Assembly (NCBI GenBank): GCA_003345595.1
Contig: PRDI01000099.1
Span: 1 to 64,000, forward strand
From: Candidatus Thorarchaeota archaeon
GTDB lineage: Archaea > Asgardarchaeota > Thorarchaeia > Thorarchaeales > Thorarchaeaceae
DNA: 64,000 nucleotides
Direction of reading: 5' to 3'
The position numbers were made by a program, and so were the translations under genes. A model generated the notes under the pieces. The model searched no databases and had not been told where the DNA came from. It saw only the letters and a program-made list of their open reading frames with translations. Numbering within the stretch: the stretch's first letter is position 1; each line of letters opens with the position of its first letter. Below, piece by piece: positions 1-9,988 of this stretch.

Positions 1-369
1 CTTATTTGCCTATCTGCAAGAGGGGTGCGGATATCAATGTGCGCACTACAATCATCCATCAATGCAGACGAGGATCACTCCATCGCACACCTCGGCATCT
101 TCTTCACGAGTTTCCTGCTCTCACCTCCAATCCCTAGGATGAGGTGTCAAGAGAGCATTGAAACCAGAATGAATCCGCAGATGGAAGGTATGGCTCGCAC
201 AGTATCTAGAGTTGTCAATAGTAGGACGCCTCCACCCTCTGGACTTCTTTTTCTTCTCCTTCCATTCTTGTTCGGATCGGTTGGCATGACGTCTGTCAGT
301 GATGGGCTGTCTCATCAGGTCTAGCTCTACCAAGCTGGTTTCAAGACCTCAGAACTGAGTGGGCCGACT

Positions 370-1221
370 TCACGTTTGTTGGTCTCTCTTAATCGAGTCA
401 ACTCCACCAGAAGCAAGACAAAGGAACTCAAACACCCCATAGGCTTCGGTCATGTTGGCTGCCGTAAACTCGACGGTGCGACCATCGATTCTCCTTACCA
501 AGGGAAGCAACTCAGCGGCATCGGCGAAGTACGTCGACTGAAAGACCACCCTCATCCTGACTGGACGGTCTGCGACGAGAGCCTTTGCTCTGTGCTCCTT
601 CAGATTCGCCATTGCGCTCTTCACACCTGCCCTGAGTTCCTTCTCTATTCTACCTAGCCCGAAGCTTCCTGCGGAGCTTCGACTGAGGGATCGTTTGAGC
701 GCAACAGTCACAGTCCATGGGGCGTACCTCTTCACATCGTCCTCAAGAAGCTGGTAATCCCCGGCGACGAGTATCACGGGCACCTTCAGGTCTCCTAGAT
801 AGTAACCATTGAGGAGGAACTCACTCACCTCGACGCGATTGATCTCTAGTCGGTGAACAGAGAGGCTGTTGTAGGTATGATCGAACGTAGACTTAGCAGT
901 GCCTGCCTTTGAGTGATATCCGAGGAAGAGCCCTGCGTCACATCCCTCTGCTCCAGCCACCATTGAGGAGGGCCTAGGGTAGCCTCTGATGAGTTCTACA
1001 TACTCAGGCAGCTCATCCACCAACAGATTGACCATCGGGCCGTGGCTGTCTGCAACAACTATCTCATCGGCTCCGTTGTTATGTAGCTCGTCCATAGCAA
1101 TGAGCGAAACCCTTGTAGCAATCTTTCTGGCCTCATCATACAGAGTGCCTTTCAGAGTCAAGTGTCCAGGTATGACAACATAAGGCATACCCTCAAGGTC
1201 AACTGAAATGAATACTCTCAT
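370..1221 (-). CDS. M55 family D-aminopeptidase (DppA-like)
   Basis: ORF starts MRVFISVDLEGMPYV, with ADSHG and LGYHSKAGT motifs typical of M55 DppA peptidases. Confidence 0.88.
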   Translation of the reverse strand: MRVFISVDLEGMPYVVIPGHLTLKGTLYDEARKIATRVSLIAMDELHNNGADEIVVADSHGPMVNLLVDELPEYVELIRGYPRPSSMVAGAEGCDAGLFLGYHSKAGTAKSTFDHTYNSLSVHRLEINRVEVSEFLLNGYYLGDLKVPVILVAGDYQLLEDDVKRYAPWTVTVALKRSLSRSSAGSFGLGRIEKELRAGVKSAMANLKEHRAKALVADRPVRMRVVFQSTYFADAAELLPLVRRIDGRTVEFTAANMTEAYGVFEFLCLASGGVDSIKRDQQT

Positions 1222-1289
1222 AGGAAAGCCTCGGCATCTCCCGGATTAGTGCGTAGCTGACGAAAAAGCCTTCCGGACCAAAGGGAGCA

Positions 1290-1682
1290 ATGTGGGTCGG
1301 ACCCATGGTCGAATCATTTATGGGCTGGGAGAATGGTGCGAATCGTGGAGGCTCAAGTGTATTGAGTCTAAGTGGACCCCTCCGCCAGCGCAAGAGTTAC
1401 CTCAAGTTGGTTCTACGTCCTAGGGGCATCACGTTGGAGGACGTACGCAACAAGTACGTTTCAGAGGTCACATCCTTCTACGAGTTCGTCTGGGACACCC
1501 CGACAGGCGATCCTCTCATTGAGGCTCTCAGATCGGTGCTTCAGACGCGTATGCCTGACTTATCCTTCTTTGTAGTGATGAGCTCACTCAGAACCCAAGC
1601 GGTCACTTCGCAGAGAGGCCCAAAGACAGCTAGTCACAGATATCGGCACATTGCTGAGGTAGAAGTCACCAAGACTGTATGA
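1290..1682 (+). CDS. Hypothetical protein, start uncertain
   Basis: 130-aa ORF in an otherwise uncovered region, upstream of an aspartoacylase-like gene; no family recognised. Confidence 0.4.
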   Translation: MWVGPMVESFMGWENGANRGGSSVLSLSGPLRQRKSYLKLVLRPRGITLEDVRNKYVSEVTSFYEFVWDTPTGDPLIEALRSVLQTRMPDLSFFVVMSSLRTQAVTSQRGPKTASHRYRHIAEVEVTKTV

Positions 1683-1786
1683 GCGTTTGCGGCAGGCTGA
1701 ACGGTCAGGTGCCTTGTCTAGCTCGTGTTGCAGTTTCAAAAGGGTTATGTCTGGGTCAATGCGCCGGACCATCCAAGGTCAAGATA

Positions 1787-2824
1787 ATGCCTGAGAAACT
1801 CAAAGTCGGGACTGCGACTGCCAAGAGAGGCGAGCTGCAGAAAGGTATGATGAAAGGAATTGAGCTCAACACCACTACTAGCATCGACATCCCGGTTCTC
1901 GTGATGAATGGGATGAAGGACGGCCCCACCCTTCTCATAGTTTCCACGCAGCACGGAATCGAGATTCAAGGCACTGAGGTGGTCCTCAAGATCATGAGGG
2001 AGAGGATCGACCCAAAGAAGCTGAGGGGTGCGATAATCGGAATCCCTGTCGAAAACCCTCTCGCCTACATGCACCACCAGTATCTGTCTTGGATTGACAA
2101 CCTAGACTTGGGCGGCGGAGGAAGTGGAAGTCTGCTCACTGCCGACAGACCCCTGGGTGGAGCGACAGAAAGACTTGCCTACGCGTTGTGGCAGGAGGCA
2201 TGGAGTCAGGCTGACATTGTCATCAACATCCACTGCAATACTCGCCCCGATTCTCTATTCTTCCAAGAGATCAACACCGGCAACCCGAAGACGAGAGAGA
2301 AGCTTGAGCGAATGGCAAAGGCCTTTGGAGTGACAACCCTGATTGTCAACGAACCAGTGAAAGACGATGCACCTTCCACGTTGGCAAACATGGCGGCGAA
2401 GAAGGGTGTACCTGACATACTCATCGAACTGATTGATGGCCGCTGGATATCCGAGCCTTCCACTTCAGTGGGTGTGAGGGGCGTTATCAATATCATGAAG
2501 ACCCTCGACATGATCGACGGTCAGATAGAACCACAGCAGGGGATTCAGATCGTACAAGGGCCGTGTAAGGAATGGGGCATTGTTCGAGCCAACAGAGGAG
2601 GCCTGGTCCGTTTCCTCAAGAAGCCAGGCGTCTTCATGAAGAAGGACGAGGTCTTTGCAGAGATCTACGACCTGTATGGTGACGTGCTCGAGAGGGTGAA
2701 GATGCCGGTGGATGGATACACGTGGGCATACCCATGCGGCGACATCTTGGGCACCAACTCAAGTCTGCAGGCTGTTCAGACTGGTGCTAATGTTGCCTAT
2801 GTCTTCACAGAGGAGAACAAGTAG
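1787..2824 (+). CDS. Succinylglutamate desuccinylase/aspartoacylase family protein (M14-like)
   Basis: Motifs STQHGIEIQGTEV and INIHCNTRPDS fit this zinc carboxypeptidase-like family; ATG at 1787 (MPEKLKVGTA) is preferred over the listed 1679. Confidence 0.82.
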   Translation: MPEKLKVGTATAKRGELQKGMMKGIELNTTTSIDIPVLVMNGMKDGPTLLIVSTQHGIEIQGTEVVLKIMRERIDPKKLRGAIIGIPVENPLAYMHHQYLSWIDNLDLGGGGSGSLLTADRPLGGATERLAYALWQEAWSQADIVINIHCNTRPDSLFFQEINTGNPKTREKLERMAKAFGVTTLIVNEPVKDDAPSTLANMAAKKGVPDILIELIDGRWISEPSTSVGVRGVINIMKTLDMIDGQIEPQQGIQIVQGPCKEWGIVRANRGGLVRFLKKPGVFMKKDEVFAEIYDLYGDVLERVKMPVDGYTWAYPCGDILGTNSSLQAVQTGANVAYVFTEENK

Positions 2825-2886
2825 GCTAGCAGGTCTTTGCTGGGAATCGACAGGTCATTGTGAACCTGCTGAGCTAGGTCTTGATG

Positions 2887-2921
2887 TAGCTCTGAGCCGG
2901 TTCGAGCGCGGCTCGGAGCTA
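2887..2921. other. Long intergenic hairpin (13-bp stem, 9-nt loop)
   Basis: TAGCTCTGAGCCG-gttcgagcg-CGGCTCGGAGCTA; all 13 positions pair with one T.G wobble. Confidence 0.7.
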
Positions 2922-3004
2922 GTGCAATTCCTCATTGATCCTTCACGACACGAGTTGGAAAGAGGCATTCAAGGCCAGGGGGAGTACTTAATCCTTAATA
3001 CAAC

Positions 3005-3550
3005 ATGCACGAATGCTGCTCAACTGAGTGGAGCGCGAGGATGTCCGTGAGCTCGTCTTCGCAGTCTGTGCAAAGGCCGATGATTTCCGGGTTTCTATTG
3101 ATACTGATAGTAGTCCTCCTCATTGTGCCGCACACACTCAAGATCGAGCTTTCAAACGGCACTGACAATTCCTATGTTAGGTGCGACCTGATTGCATTAT
3201 CATGGGCCCTGATTCGTGCTTATGGAAGGACGATTGCTGGACCCTTGAACACAGTAAGCCTTTCATTGCCAGACGGGATGGCACTTCTCTGGGGCGAACT
3301 TGCTCTTGCAGCGAGCATTCTTATCTTTCATGCAGTGCGACGGATTTCTCCTAGAGTCCCTGTTAGCAGACTCGGCTGGGCTGTTGTAGCTTGGGTCGTC
3401 CTTTGGGTTGTCATATTGCCCGGTGTGACGGTGATTGCAGCTGTTGAATTCTGGGCGCAGACTGTGATTCCCTTCGCACTGCAGCAAATCAGTACGGCCG
3501 TGGTTGCATGGTACTATCCTTCTGACAAACAGGAGGGTCGAGAAACCTAG
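3005..3550 (+). CDS. Predicted multi-pass membrane protein
   Basis: 181-aa ORF with several hydrophobic segments (FLLILIVVLLIVPH, WAVVAWVVLWVVILPGVTVIAAV). Confidence 0.6.
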   Translation: MHECCSTEWSARMSVSSSSQSVQRPMISGFLLILIVVLLIVPHTLKIELSNGTDNSYVRCDLIALSWALIRAYGRTIAGPLNTVSLSLPDGMALLWGELALAASILIFHAVRRISPRVPVSRLGWAVVAWVVLWVVILPGVTVIAAVEFWAQTVIPFALQQISTAVVAWYYPSDKQEGRET

Positions 3551-3717
3551 ACGCTCCCGCTTGACAACGCTTCATTGACCTTGAAATCACCACAGGTGAT
3601 ACGCACCGTGCGAAGTTTCGTTTTCGACCATTTCAGAGTGCCACCCTTTGTCATGCCCGCGGCGAATCCAAGATAGGCACATCTATCTGAGTTTCCCCCA
3701 TTTCAGCGCGAGTTGAG

Positions 3718-4419
3718 ATGAAGGCAATGAGCAAGGCCATTCGGAGCATGTTCGATGAGGTGTCGCCGACCTATGAGCTCGTCAACCACACCATCACGTT
3801 CGGCTTGGACACGGTATGGCGAAGATTGGCCGCTGTTTTCGCCGCAAGGAAAGGGGGAGCAGTCTGGGTTGATGTGTGCAGTGGGACCGGTGAGATGGCT
3901 CTGAGTCTTCGTCATTTTGCTGCTACACATACAAGGGTGATTGGAGTAGACTTCAGTACGCCTATGCTCAAGAAGGCCGCAAGCAAATCGGAGGCAGGCG
4001 GAGTGCTCTTCATGCTTGCCGATGTGAAGACGCTCCCCCTTCGCAGCAGCTCACTTGATGTTCTAACAGTCGCTTTTGCTATTCGGAACCTCCACATGTC
4101 GAAACGAGCGCTGGTTGGGACTCTCGAAGAGTTCCACAGAGTCCTGAAACCCGATGGGCTCTTTATCAGCCTAGAAACCAGTCAACCATCTTCCAAGTTG
4201 ATCCGATGGCTGTTTCGTTCCTATGTCAAGTGGCTCGTCAAAACGATAGGCCGCACAATCTCCAGTTCGAGCTCTGCTTATTCTTACCTATCATCTACTG
4301 TGCTTCGCTTCTATGGCGCAGAGGATTTTGCAGAGATCATTCGAGAGGCGGGATTCAGTCGTATCAGGTTCTATTCCATGATGTCCGGAATCGTCGCCAT
4401 TCATGAGGCCAGAAAGTGA
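3718..4419 (+). CDS. UbiE/MenG-like class I SAM-dependent methyltransferase
   Basis: FDEVSPTYELVNHTITFGLDTVWRR, VDVCSGTGEMAL and FAIRNL motifs match UbiE/COQ5. Confidence 0.88.
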   Translation: MKAMSKAIRSMFDEVSPTYELVNHTITFGLDTVWRRLAAVFAARKGGAVWVDVCSGTGEMALSLRHFAATHTRVIGVDFSTPMLKKAASKSEAGGVLFMLADVKTLPLRSSSLDVLTVAFAIRNLHMSKRALVGTLEEFHRVLKPDGLFISLETSQPSSKLIRWLFRSYVKWLVKTIGRTISSSSSAYSYLSSTVLRFYGAEDFAEIIREAGFSRIRFYSMMSGIVAIHEARK

Positions 4420-4484
4420 TTGCCTTAATGCGTCCATTAGTCGCATCTGGCGAACAGAAGATGCTCCTATATGATTCTGCAATC

Positions 4485-5630
4485 TCATCTCTGCTTGGTC
4501 GACCGAAGCACGTCATCGATCATGAACTGGCGCTCTGTTCGCCACGAATGAGTGTTCTCGTCAAGTGTTTCGGGCCACACGTAGTACAGGTAGGAGTGCG
4601 TGTAGTCCAAGAGACAGACAGTCATCTGTTTCAGAGAAGAGAACAGATTGGTCAGAACTGGTGAAAGATGGCTCGGTTGGAGCCTGATGAACCAAAAGAG
4701 CTGGTTGCCGGACACTCTCATCGTAGACTCAAAAGGAATCGGATTTCTCACCATCTTCGTTCTTAGCCTTTGAAGAAACGCACTTCCACCTGTGCCCAGA
4801 ATCAGAACGTTTGTGTAGATGTCGAAGGCAGATGGATCGAAGGTCACACGGAAGCCATCTATACATTCGTCCCGTATCATGCGGTAGCGTCTGCTGAAGG
4901 TCTGAGGAGTGAAATATGTTCCATTCTTTCTGAGCGTTTCTATGAGGTCACTATTCTTTCTTCGAGCCCCTTTCATGAGCTCCTGCAGGATGGAGAGGTC
5001 ATTCTTTGTGAGCCAAGACAATGACTTGCCTGGCCACTCTTCTCTCTTCACTGGCTCGTCCACAATGGTTTCTGCTGTGAACCACTTATCCCAATCGAAC
5101 TTCCAAGTGAGTGTCTTTGAATCCCAACCATCAATCCTCAGGGATGAATAGACCGTGGGTTCGTCTTCCTCGGGAAGGAACCTGTAACCAGTCACTGCGC
5201 CCTCATCCGAAATCTGCTTGACCATCGCCTCTATGAGAGGACGTGTACCGACAGGTGTCCGAAACTGGAGAAGCTCTCCGTTCATAGCCCCGTAACAGCG
5301 ACTCCGATAGGCAGTGTACGGGTGTCTTGTCGCAATGTCTTCCAGTCTGAGAATTCCTTCAAGGTCATTGGTTTCCAGAAGCACATCAACAGACTCGTAG
5401 CCAAGGTTATGATGGCTGAGAAGCGGCTTGACCACGAAGTAGGCCATCTCTTCGGCCTTTCCCTTAGGGACAATGGCTGAACGTTGCCCCTGAAGCTCCC
5501 TGAGCCGCTTTGCAGCTGTCGGCTTGGAAACCCCTGCTCGACCGGCCAGCTCATCAATCGTGGCAAAGGGGTTTTCCTGTATCGCAATGAGGAGTGATAG
5601 GCTTTGACTGGGTAGCGCGTTCAGTTCCAT
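4485..5630 (-). CDS. HTH transcriptional regulator (Lrp/winged-helix type)
   Basis: N-terminal HTH NPFATIDELAGRAGVSKPTAAKRLRELQ in a 381-aa ORF. Confidence 0.7.
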   Translation of the reverse strand: MELNALPSQSLSLLIAIQENPFATIDELAGRAGVSKPTAAKRLRELQGQRSAIVPKGKAEEMAYFVVKPLLSHHNLGYESVDVLLETNDLEGILRLEDIATRHPYTAYRSRCYGAMNGELLQFRTPVGTRPLIEAMVKQISDEGAVTGYRFLPEEDEPTVYSSLRIDGWDSKTLTWKFDWDKWFTAETIVDEPVKREEWPGKSLSWLTKNDLSILQELMKGARRKNSDLIETLRKNGTYFTPQTFSRRYRMIRDECIDGFRVTFDPSAFDIYTNVLILGTGGSAFLQRLRTKMVRNPIPFESTMRVSGNQLFWFIRLQPSHLSPVLTNLFSSLKQMTVCLLDYTHSYLYYVWPETLDENTHSWRTERQFMIDDVLRSTKQR

Positions 5631-5676
5631 CCACTCACCATACTAATCGGTCAGGCAGACACGTTTCTGATTGTAG

Positions 5677-6261
5677 CTAGTACATCACTTCGACTGTCAG
5701 TATTTCAGCTAACGGCGGTCCTGGATCTCCACCTGTTGGTGGGTCAAACGCAACAGATGAAGAGCCATAATAAATGTTCGATTCCCCAATCAAGAATGAC
5801 AACACACTAAATGTGTACCAGCCCGATTCCGTGACTACATTCAACCATCCTATGGTGAGAGTGAGTTGTCGATACTCACCTTTGACTCCGATCACTAGAA
5901 TGAACCCGCTTCCAGACGGAAGAATCAGATGGCAGTAGATCTGGGTTCTCTTGAAAACAACCTCATCCGACAAGACTGTAATCCGAAAAGTGGTTACTAT
6001 GTCATCTTCACTGCCATCTCTATCCAGGTCACAGTAGTCAGCGTTCTTGATGACAACCTGCAGCGGGTCATCTTTCTGACCACTTCCGTCGGCGCGAGCC
6101 TGATTTGGCACCATGGCGAGAAAGCATGCTGCCACTAGTGCAAACACCAACATCCTTCTCAAACTTATCATAAGCGACACCTGTCGATAGAAAAACGAAC
6201 CCGTTCGATGCTTCTTTTGCTTTTCTATCACATCCCCATTGCTGGGAATCTCAAGAACCAA
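5677..6261 (-). CDS. Predicted secreted protein
   Basis: Hydrophobic signal segment RRMLVFALVAACFLAMVPNQARA; remainder unrecognised. Confidence 0.55.
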   Translation of the reverse strand: MVLEIPSNGDVIEKQKKHRTGSFFYRQVSLMISLRRMLVFALVAACFLAMVPNQARADGSGQKDDPLQVVIKNADYCDLDRDGSEDDIVTTFRITVLSDEVVFKRTQIYCHLILPSGSGFILVIGVKGEYRQLTLTIGWLNVVTESGWYTFSVLSFLIGESNIYYGSSSVAFDPPTGGDPGPPLAEILTVEVMY

Positions 6262-6972
6262 CCCGTCAGTGGGAGTAAAGTAAAACCTTATATAAGTTCG
6301 GTTTACATTACTACCACAACCATTTGGACAGATGACTCATTCGGTGATAGAATCTTGGGACTGAAAGATGATGGCCCTCTCAAAGGGCACAGAATATCCT
6401 CCTCTGAAGAACAGAAAACAGTCGTTCCCCGAGCAGATATCAAGAATCAAGCGCTGAGTGTGTCCGGTCCCTCCCAGATGTCGGTTGTTCAAACCGAACG
6501 CCTGCTGGCCTACGAAAGCCCAAGCAAGGCGCCTGACGGCCCGGGGCATGATCGCGGCCTATATGCATCCTCTTTGCAGTCTGTTCTGTCAAAGGGCTAC
6601 GAGCGTCGGCCGAGGATTGTCACTCCCAGAGATGTTCGCAAGACCAATGCGCTTGACCGACAAATGTGTGTTGAATCCATCGACCTACTAAAGAGCTATC
6701 TGGGCGGCCATCGGAACATCTCGTTAGCGGTCCGTATGGTAACCGGAAACGCAAAGCCCGTGATTCACGCAACGGTGAGCCTGGTTGTTATCAGCCCAGA
6801 TGGTGAACTGTCCCGGTTGTCAGAATCCACCGACGACAATGGCATTGCGTTCTTCAGGGTCAATGATGCAGTCCCGGGCGAATGGGGAGTCGTGGTCACA
6901 GAGGTCATTCACCCCTCATACATTTTCAGCAGATCTACTAGTGCCGAAGTGAGTAGGGCGGCCTTCCTTTGA
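6208..6972 (+). CDS. Hypothetical protein with C-terminal Ig-like/carboxypeptidase-regulatory-like region; start probably downstream of the TATA-like sequence near 6291
   Basis: 254-aa ORF; C-terminal KPVIHATVSLVVISPDGELSRLSESTDDNGIAFFRV resembles a beta-sandwich adhesion/regulatory domain. The first ~50 residues overlap the divergent gene and are probably untranslated. Confidence 0.5.
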   Translation: MLLLLFYHIPIAGNLKNQPVSGSKVKPYISSVYITTTTIWTDDSFGDRILGLKDDGPLKGHRISSSEEQKTVVPRADIKNQALSVSGPSQMSVVQTERLLAYESPSKAPDGPGHDRGLYASSLQSVLSKGYERRPRIVTPRDVRKTNALDRQMCVESIDLLKSYLGGHRNISLAVRMVTGNAKPVIHATVSLVVISPDGELSRLSESTDDNGIAFFRVNDAVPGEWGVVVTEVIHPSYIFSRSTSAEVSRAAFL

Positions 6973-7042
6973 CAAGCCTACGGGTTTCCTTCCCAAGCAG
7001 TTAGAATGCTCACAATTGAGAAACACCATCAATCTTAGTAGA

Positions 7043-7798
7043 CTAGGGCCATAGTATACTTGAGCCGGTTTCACGGTAGATGCACCGTTCGTCAGCTGCG
7101 AAAAACACACCCTCAAGTGTCTGTGAGAGGTCTAGTCCATCCAATTCGTCGACTGGATACCAGGACAATTGACTATGAGTCCACTCTTCATTGCCGTGGA
7201 CTGGCATTCCGAGGACTGGTTTTTCTTGGGCAATCATTTCGATCAAGAGAATGACCCCCAGCCTGCCATGCAGCTCACCTAGAACAGCTAAGAGGTGTTT
7301 TTCAGATGTCACTCCAACCGCAGCCTCTTCGGTGAGCTCTCTGGAACACGCTTTCTCCAGTGGGCCTTCCGCATCCTTTGCTTCAAGCATTCCACCGGGC
7401 ACCGAGAGGAAGAGGGGACAATACATCGAATCGCCTGCACGTTCTCCAATCAAGATACTCTGACGATCAGGCGACAGGAGGATTATTTGACAACCGAGGC
7501 AGCCATAGCCTGAAAGACCCAACCCAAGACTATCTAGGGTTACGACTCTTGAGAACCTGATTGTGCTAAGGTCAAGATGTACGCCGGTTGACGAAACCTG
7601 TAGCTCGTCTAGGACCAAGAGTGACCCATCGTACGCGCTGGGATGTTCCAGTAGGGCCTTTTTCCAGATGTCCTCTCTCTTTGCTTCCAGTCTGGGCTGC
7701 AGCAGAACCTCTTTGTTAGGATAACATCGCCACGACACATACTCAAGTGGTACACGTCCTTTCCAGTGAACTGTGAGCCGAAGCTGTGTATTGACCAT
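7043..7798 (-). CDS. NUDIX hydrolase domain protein
   Basis: Nudix box-like GGMLEAKDAEGPLEKACSRELTEEAAVGV. Confidence 0.85.
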   Translation of the reverse strand: MVNTQLRLTVHWKGRVPLEYVSWRCYPNKEVLLQPRLEAKREDIWKKALLEHPSAYDGSLLVLDELQVSSTGVHLDLSTIRFSRVVTLDSLGLGLSGYGCLGCQIILLSPDRQSILIGERAGDSMYCPLFLSVPGGMLEAKDAEGPLEKACSRELTEEAAVGVTSEKHLLAVLGELHGRLGVILLIEMIAQEKPVLGMPVHGNEEWTHSQLSWYPVDELDGLDLSQTLEGVFFAADERCIYRETGSSILWP

Positions 7799-7908
7799 GG
7801 AATCACCGGGCCGCCGTCGTTTCTAATGGTCGTCAGTCGTTCTATGAGGACGTGTCGATTCGTTAGAGCCACGCCCTAGATGAAGTTAGAGTGCCTCTTG
7901 GCTTGCAC

Positions 7909-8661
7909 TCACAGACCGCCCGTGCCTTTGCCCTTGAGATCCCTCAGGAGATCGCGAATCTCACGCAGAGTCAACAGCATCTCATCATCAAGGCTGTCTT
8001 CCATCCTTGGCACGGGTTCCTCATGAGGAAGAACCACTTCAGTCCCGAGCGTGTAGGGCTCTCGGAACTTCCTCAGTTCTCTGAGAATGAAGTCCCTGAC
8101 TTCCTCATAGAACACTATTCCTTCGAGCTTCTGTTCGGGCCCCTGCTGCCTGGGCCCAGAGAAGCCCGCAGTTTCAATCTCGACCGTGCCTATCCCAAAG
8201 AGCCGATCGAATACTCCAGCCCTGCTCGAGATGTTTGTGATGGTCCTGAAGGGAACATGCTTTCTCGTCACGTTCAATATGCCCTGTTTCACGTAAACCT
8301 CGGGCATCGTTTCGCCTGACTCTGAGATGACCGAGTACTCTATCGAGTTGATGTAAATGGGCGTTAGCACGAGTGCCGGAATCAGCCATATCAGGTTGAA
8401 GATCCACACGCCGACGTTTATGAGTAGCGACCACTGACTGACCCACAGCCCATAAACAGTCACTTCGGGGTTTTCACCTGTCGACATCATGTATACTACC
8501 CCTAGGACCATCAGAATGATGAACGCCCAGAGTGCGACAGCTATTGAGATTTCAATCGTCCAGTTCTTGTTTCTGAACGCCTTTGATGGTCTGAAGACCT
8601 TCCCACTGAACATCTTCTCAGCAGGCGGCCTGATCACCTTCGTTTCCTCATCGTGTGTCAT
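7909..8661 (-). CDS. bPH2 (bacterial PH)-domain membrane protein
   Basis: Two TM helices, then YSVISESGETMPEVYVKQGILNVTRKHVPFRTITNISSRAGVFDRLFGIGTVEIETAG, typical of YdbS/bPH2 proteins. Confidence 0.82.
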   Translation of the reverse strand: MTHDEETKVIRPPAEKMFSGKVFRPSKAFRNKNWTIEISIAVALWAFIILMVLGVVYMMSTGENPEVTVYGLWVSQWSLLINVGVWIFNLIWLIPALVLTPIYINSIEYSVISESGETMPEVYVKQGILNVTRKHVPFRTITNISSRAGVFDRLFGIGTVEIETAGFSGPRQQGPEQKLEGIVFYEEVRDFILRELRKFREPYTLGTEVVLPHEEPVPRMEDSLDDEMLLTLREIRDLLRDLKGKGTGGL

Positions 8662-8663
8662 GC

Positions 8664-9437
8664 TTATCTGCCTCCTCTCCTGTCGAGTTTCTCGTCCATT
8701 CTCTGGAGAATGTCCCTCATCTCGCGGAGAGTAATCAGTATCTCATCAGTGGTGGCATTCTCAGCTAAGGCCACAGGGCGCTCTTGAGCGTACCCGGTCT
8801 TCGTCGGTTGCACGACCTCCGTGCCAGTAACATATGGCGCGCCAAGCTTTCTGAGCTCTCTCAGTATGTAGTCTCTGAGCTCCTCATAGAAGACCACGCC
8901 CTCAATCTTCTCTTCGGGTTCTGTAGCTCCTGCTGCTCCCACTGAGGCACCTGCGGTTTCAATCTCGATATTGCCTATCCGAAAGAGCCGATCGAATGGT
9001 CCCGCCGTGCTTGCGATGTTTGTGATAGTTCTCAGGGGTACATGTTTCTTCGTGATGTCTATGATGCCTTTCTTGACATATATCTCGGGGAGACTCTCGC
9101 CCGACTGTCCCAACACAGAGTACTCAATTGAGTTCACGTAGACCTGAATTAATGCCGCGGTTGGAATGGACCAACAGGCATTGATGACCCAGATCCACCA
9201 GCTCATCTGGACCCACTGGTGCTCAAGCAGGTTCCAGAAATCCGGCAGACCCACAGACTGGAAGAGATATGCGATCCCGTAGAACATCAGAATCGTGATT
9301 GCCCATATTGTCACTGCGGTGAAAGCTACAGTGAACCAGTACTTATTCCTCAGCCGCTTCGATGGCCTGAATACTTTGCCGCTTGTCACCACTTCGAAAG
9401 GCGGCCTGATCACAGTCACACCTGTTTCGCCGTTCAA
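8664..9437 (-). CDS. bPH2-domain membrane protein, tandem paralog of the downstream gene
   Basis: YSVLGQSGESLPEIYVKKGIIDITKKHVPLRTITNIASTAGPFDRLFRIGNIEIETAG, closely similar to the adjacent ORF. Confidence 0.82.
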   Translation of the reverse strand: MNGETGVTVIRPPFEVVTSGKVFRPSKRLRNKYWFTVAFTAVTIWAITILMFYGIAYLFQSVGLPDFWNLLEHQWVQMSWWIWVINACWSIPTAALIQVYVNSIEYSVLGQSGESLPEIYVKKGIIDITKKHVPLRTITNIASTAGPFDRLFRIGNIEIETAGASVGAAGATEPEEKIEGVVFYEELRDYILRELRKLGAPYVTGTEVVQPTKTGYAQERPVALAENATTDEILITLREMRDILQRMDEKLDRRGGR

Positions 9438-9976
9438 TTCTGCTCACCTGGCTCAGTCTTTCTCTTGTAACGCGGTACTTCTTTCGCTGCTAGCTTGTTG
9501 AAAATGGCAACAGACTGCAAGGTCATTGGCAATGCCTCCTCGTCAGGCCTGAGCGTTATGTCGTACTCCTGCATGATGGCGTCTAGAGTTTCTCTGCACT
9601 CGGGCTCCTTTGGACATTCAGGACATAGCTTTCCAGCGTAAGAATCATGTCTATACCATACTATTATTCCGAACTTCTCGGTAAAGACAATGTAGACCTG
9701 TGCATTCGCCTGATAGTCAAAGCCGATCAGCAGACCCTTGTAGTCAAGGAGGCTCTCGATATCCAACCGATGGCTGTTCGCATGGTCCCTGAGGGTCTTC
9801 GCAATCTTCTCTCTGGCTCGGTTCAAGACCCGAGATACATAGGCCGGGCTCCACTTCTCCTCACCGCTATCCTCGGCTATCTCGCTAGTGCTTTTCCCCC
9901 TCTGAAACTCGCGCCAGACGATTTCCTCATGAGCCGAGAGTAGTCCCACTCTGTTTTCCTCGCAGTCTTCAATCAT
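9434..9976 (-). CDS. HTH regulator (sigma70-region-4/Tfx-like) with CPECPKEPEC motif
   Basis: N-terminal HTH GKSTSEIAEDSGEEKWSPAYVSRVLNRAREKIAKTL; 4-nt overlap with the bPH2 gene implies an operon. Confidence 0.6.
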   Translation of the reverse strand: MIEDCEENRVGLLSAHEEIVWREFQRGKSTSEIAEDSGEEKWSPAYVSRVLNRAREKIAKTLRDHANSHRLDIESLLDYKGLLIGFDYQANAQVYIVFTEKFGIIVWYRHDSYAGKLCPECPKEPECRETLDAIMQEYDITLRPDEEALPMTLQSVAIFNKLAAKEVPRYKRKTEPGEQN

Positions 9977-9988
9977 CTACTGAGAGAT

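Noticed and set aside
25-333. 99-aa (+) and 70-aa (-) ORFs at the left edge
   Set aside because: Overlapping opposite-strand ORFs with no recognisable domain; I cannot support either.
2895-2912. Possible tRNA T-arm (GCCGGTTCGAGCGCGGC)
   Set aside because: No acceptor stem, D-arm or anticodon arm fits around it; the sequence is better explained as one long hairpin.
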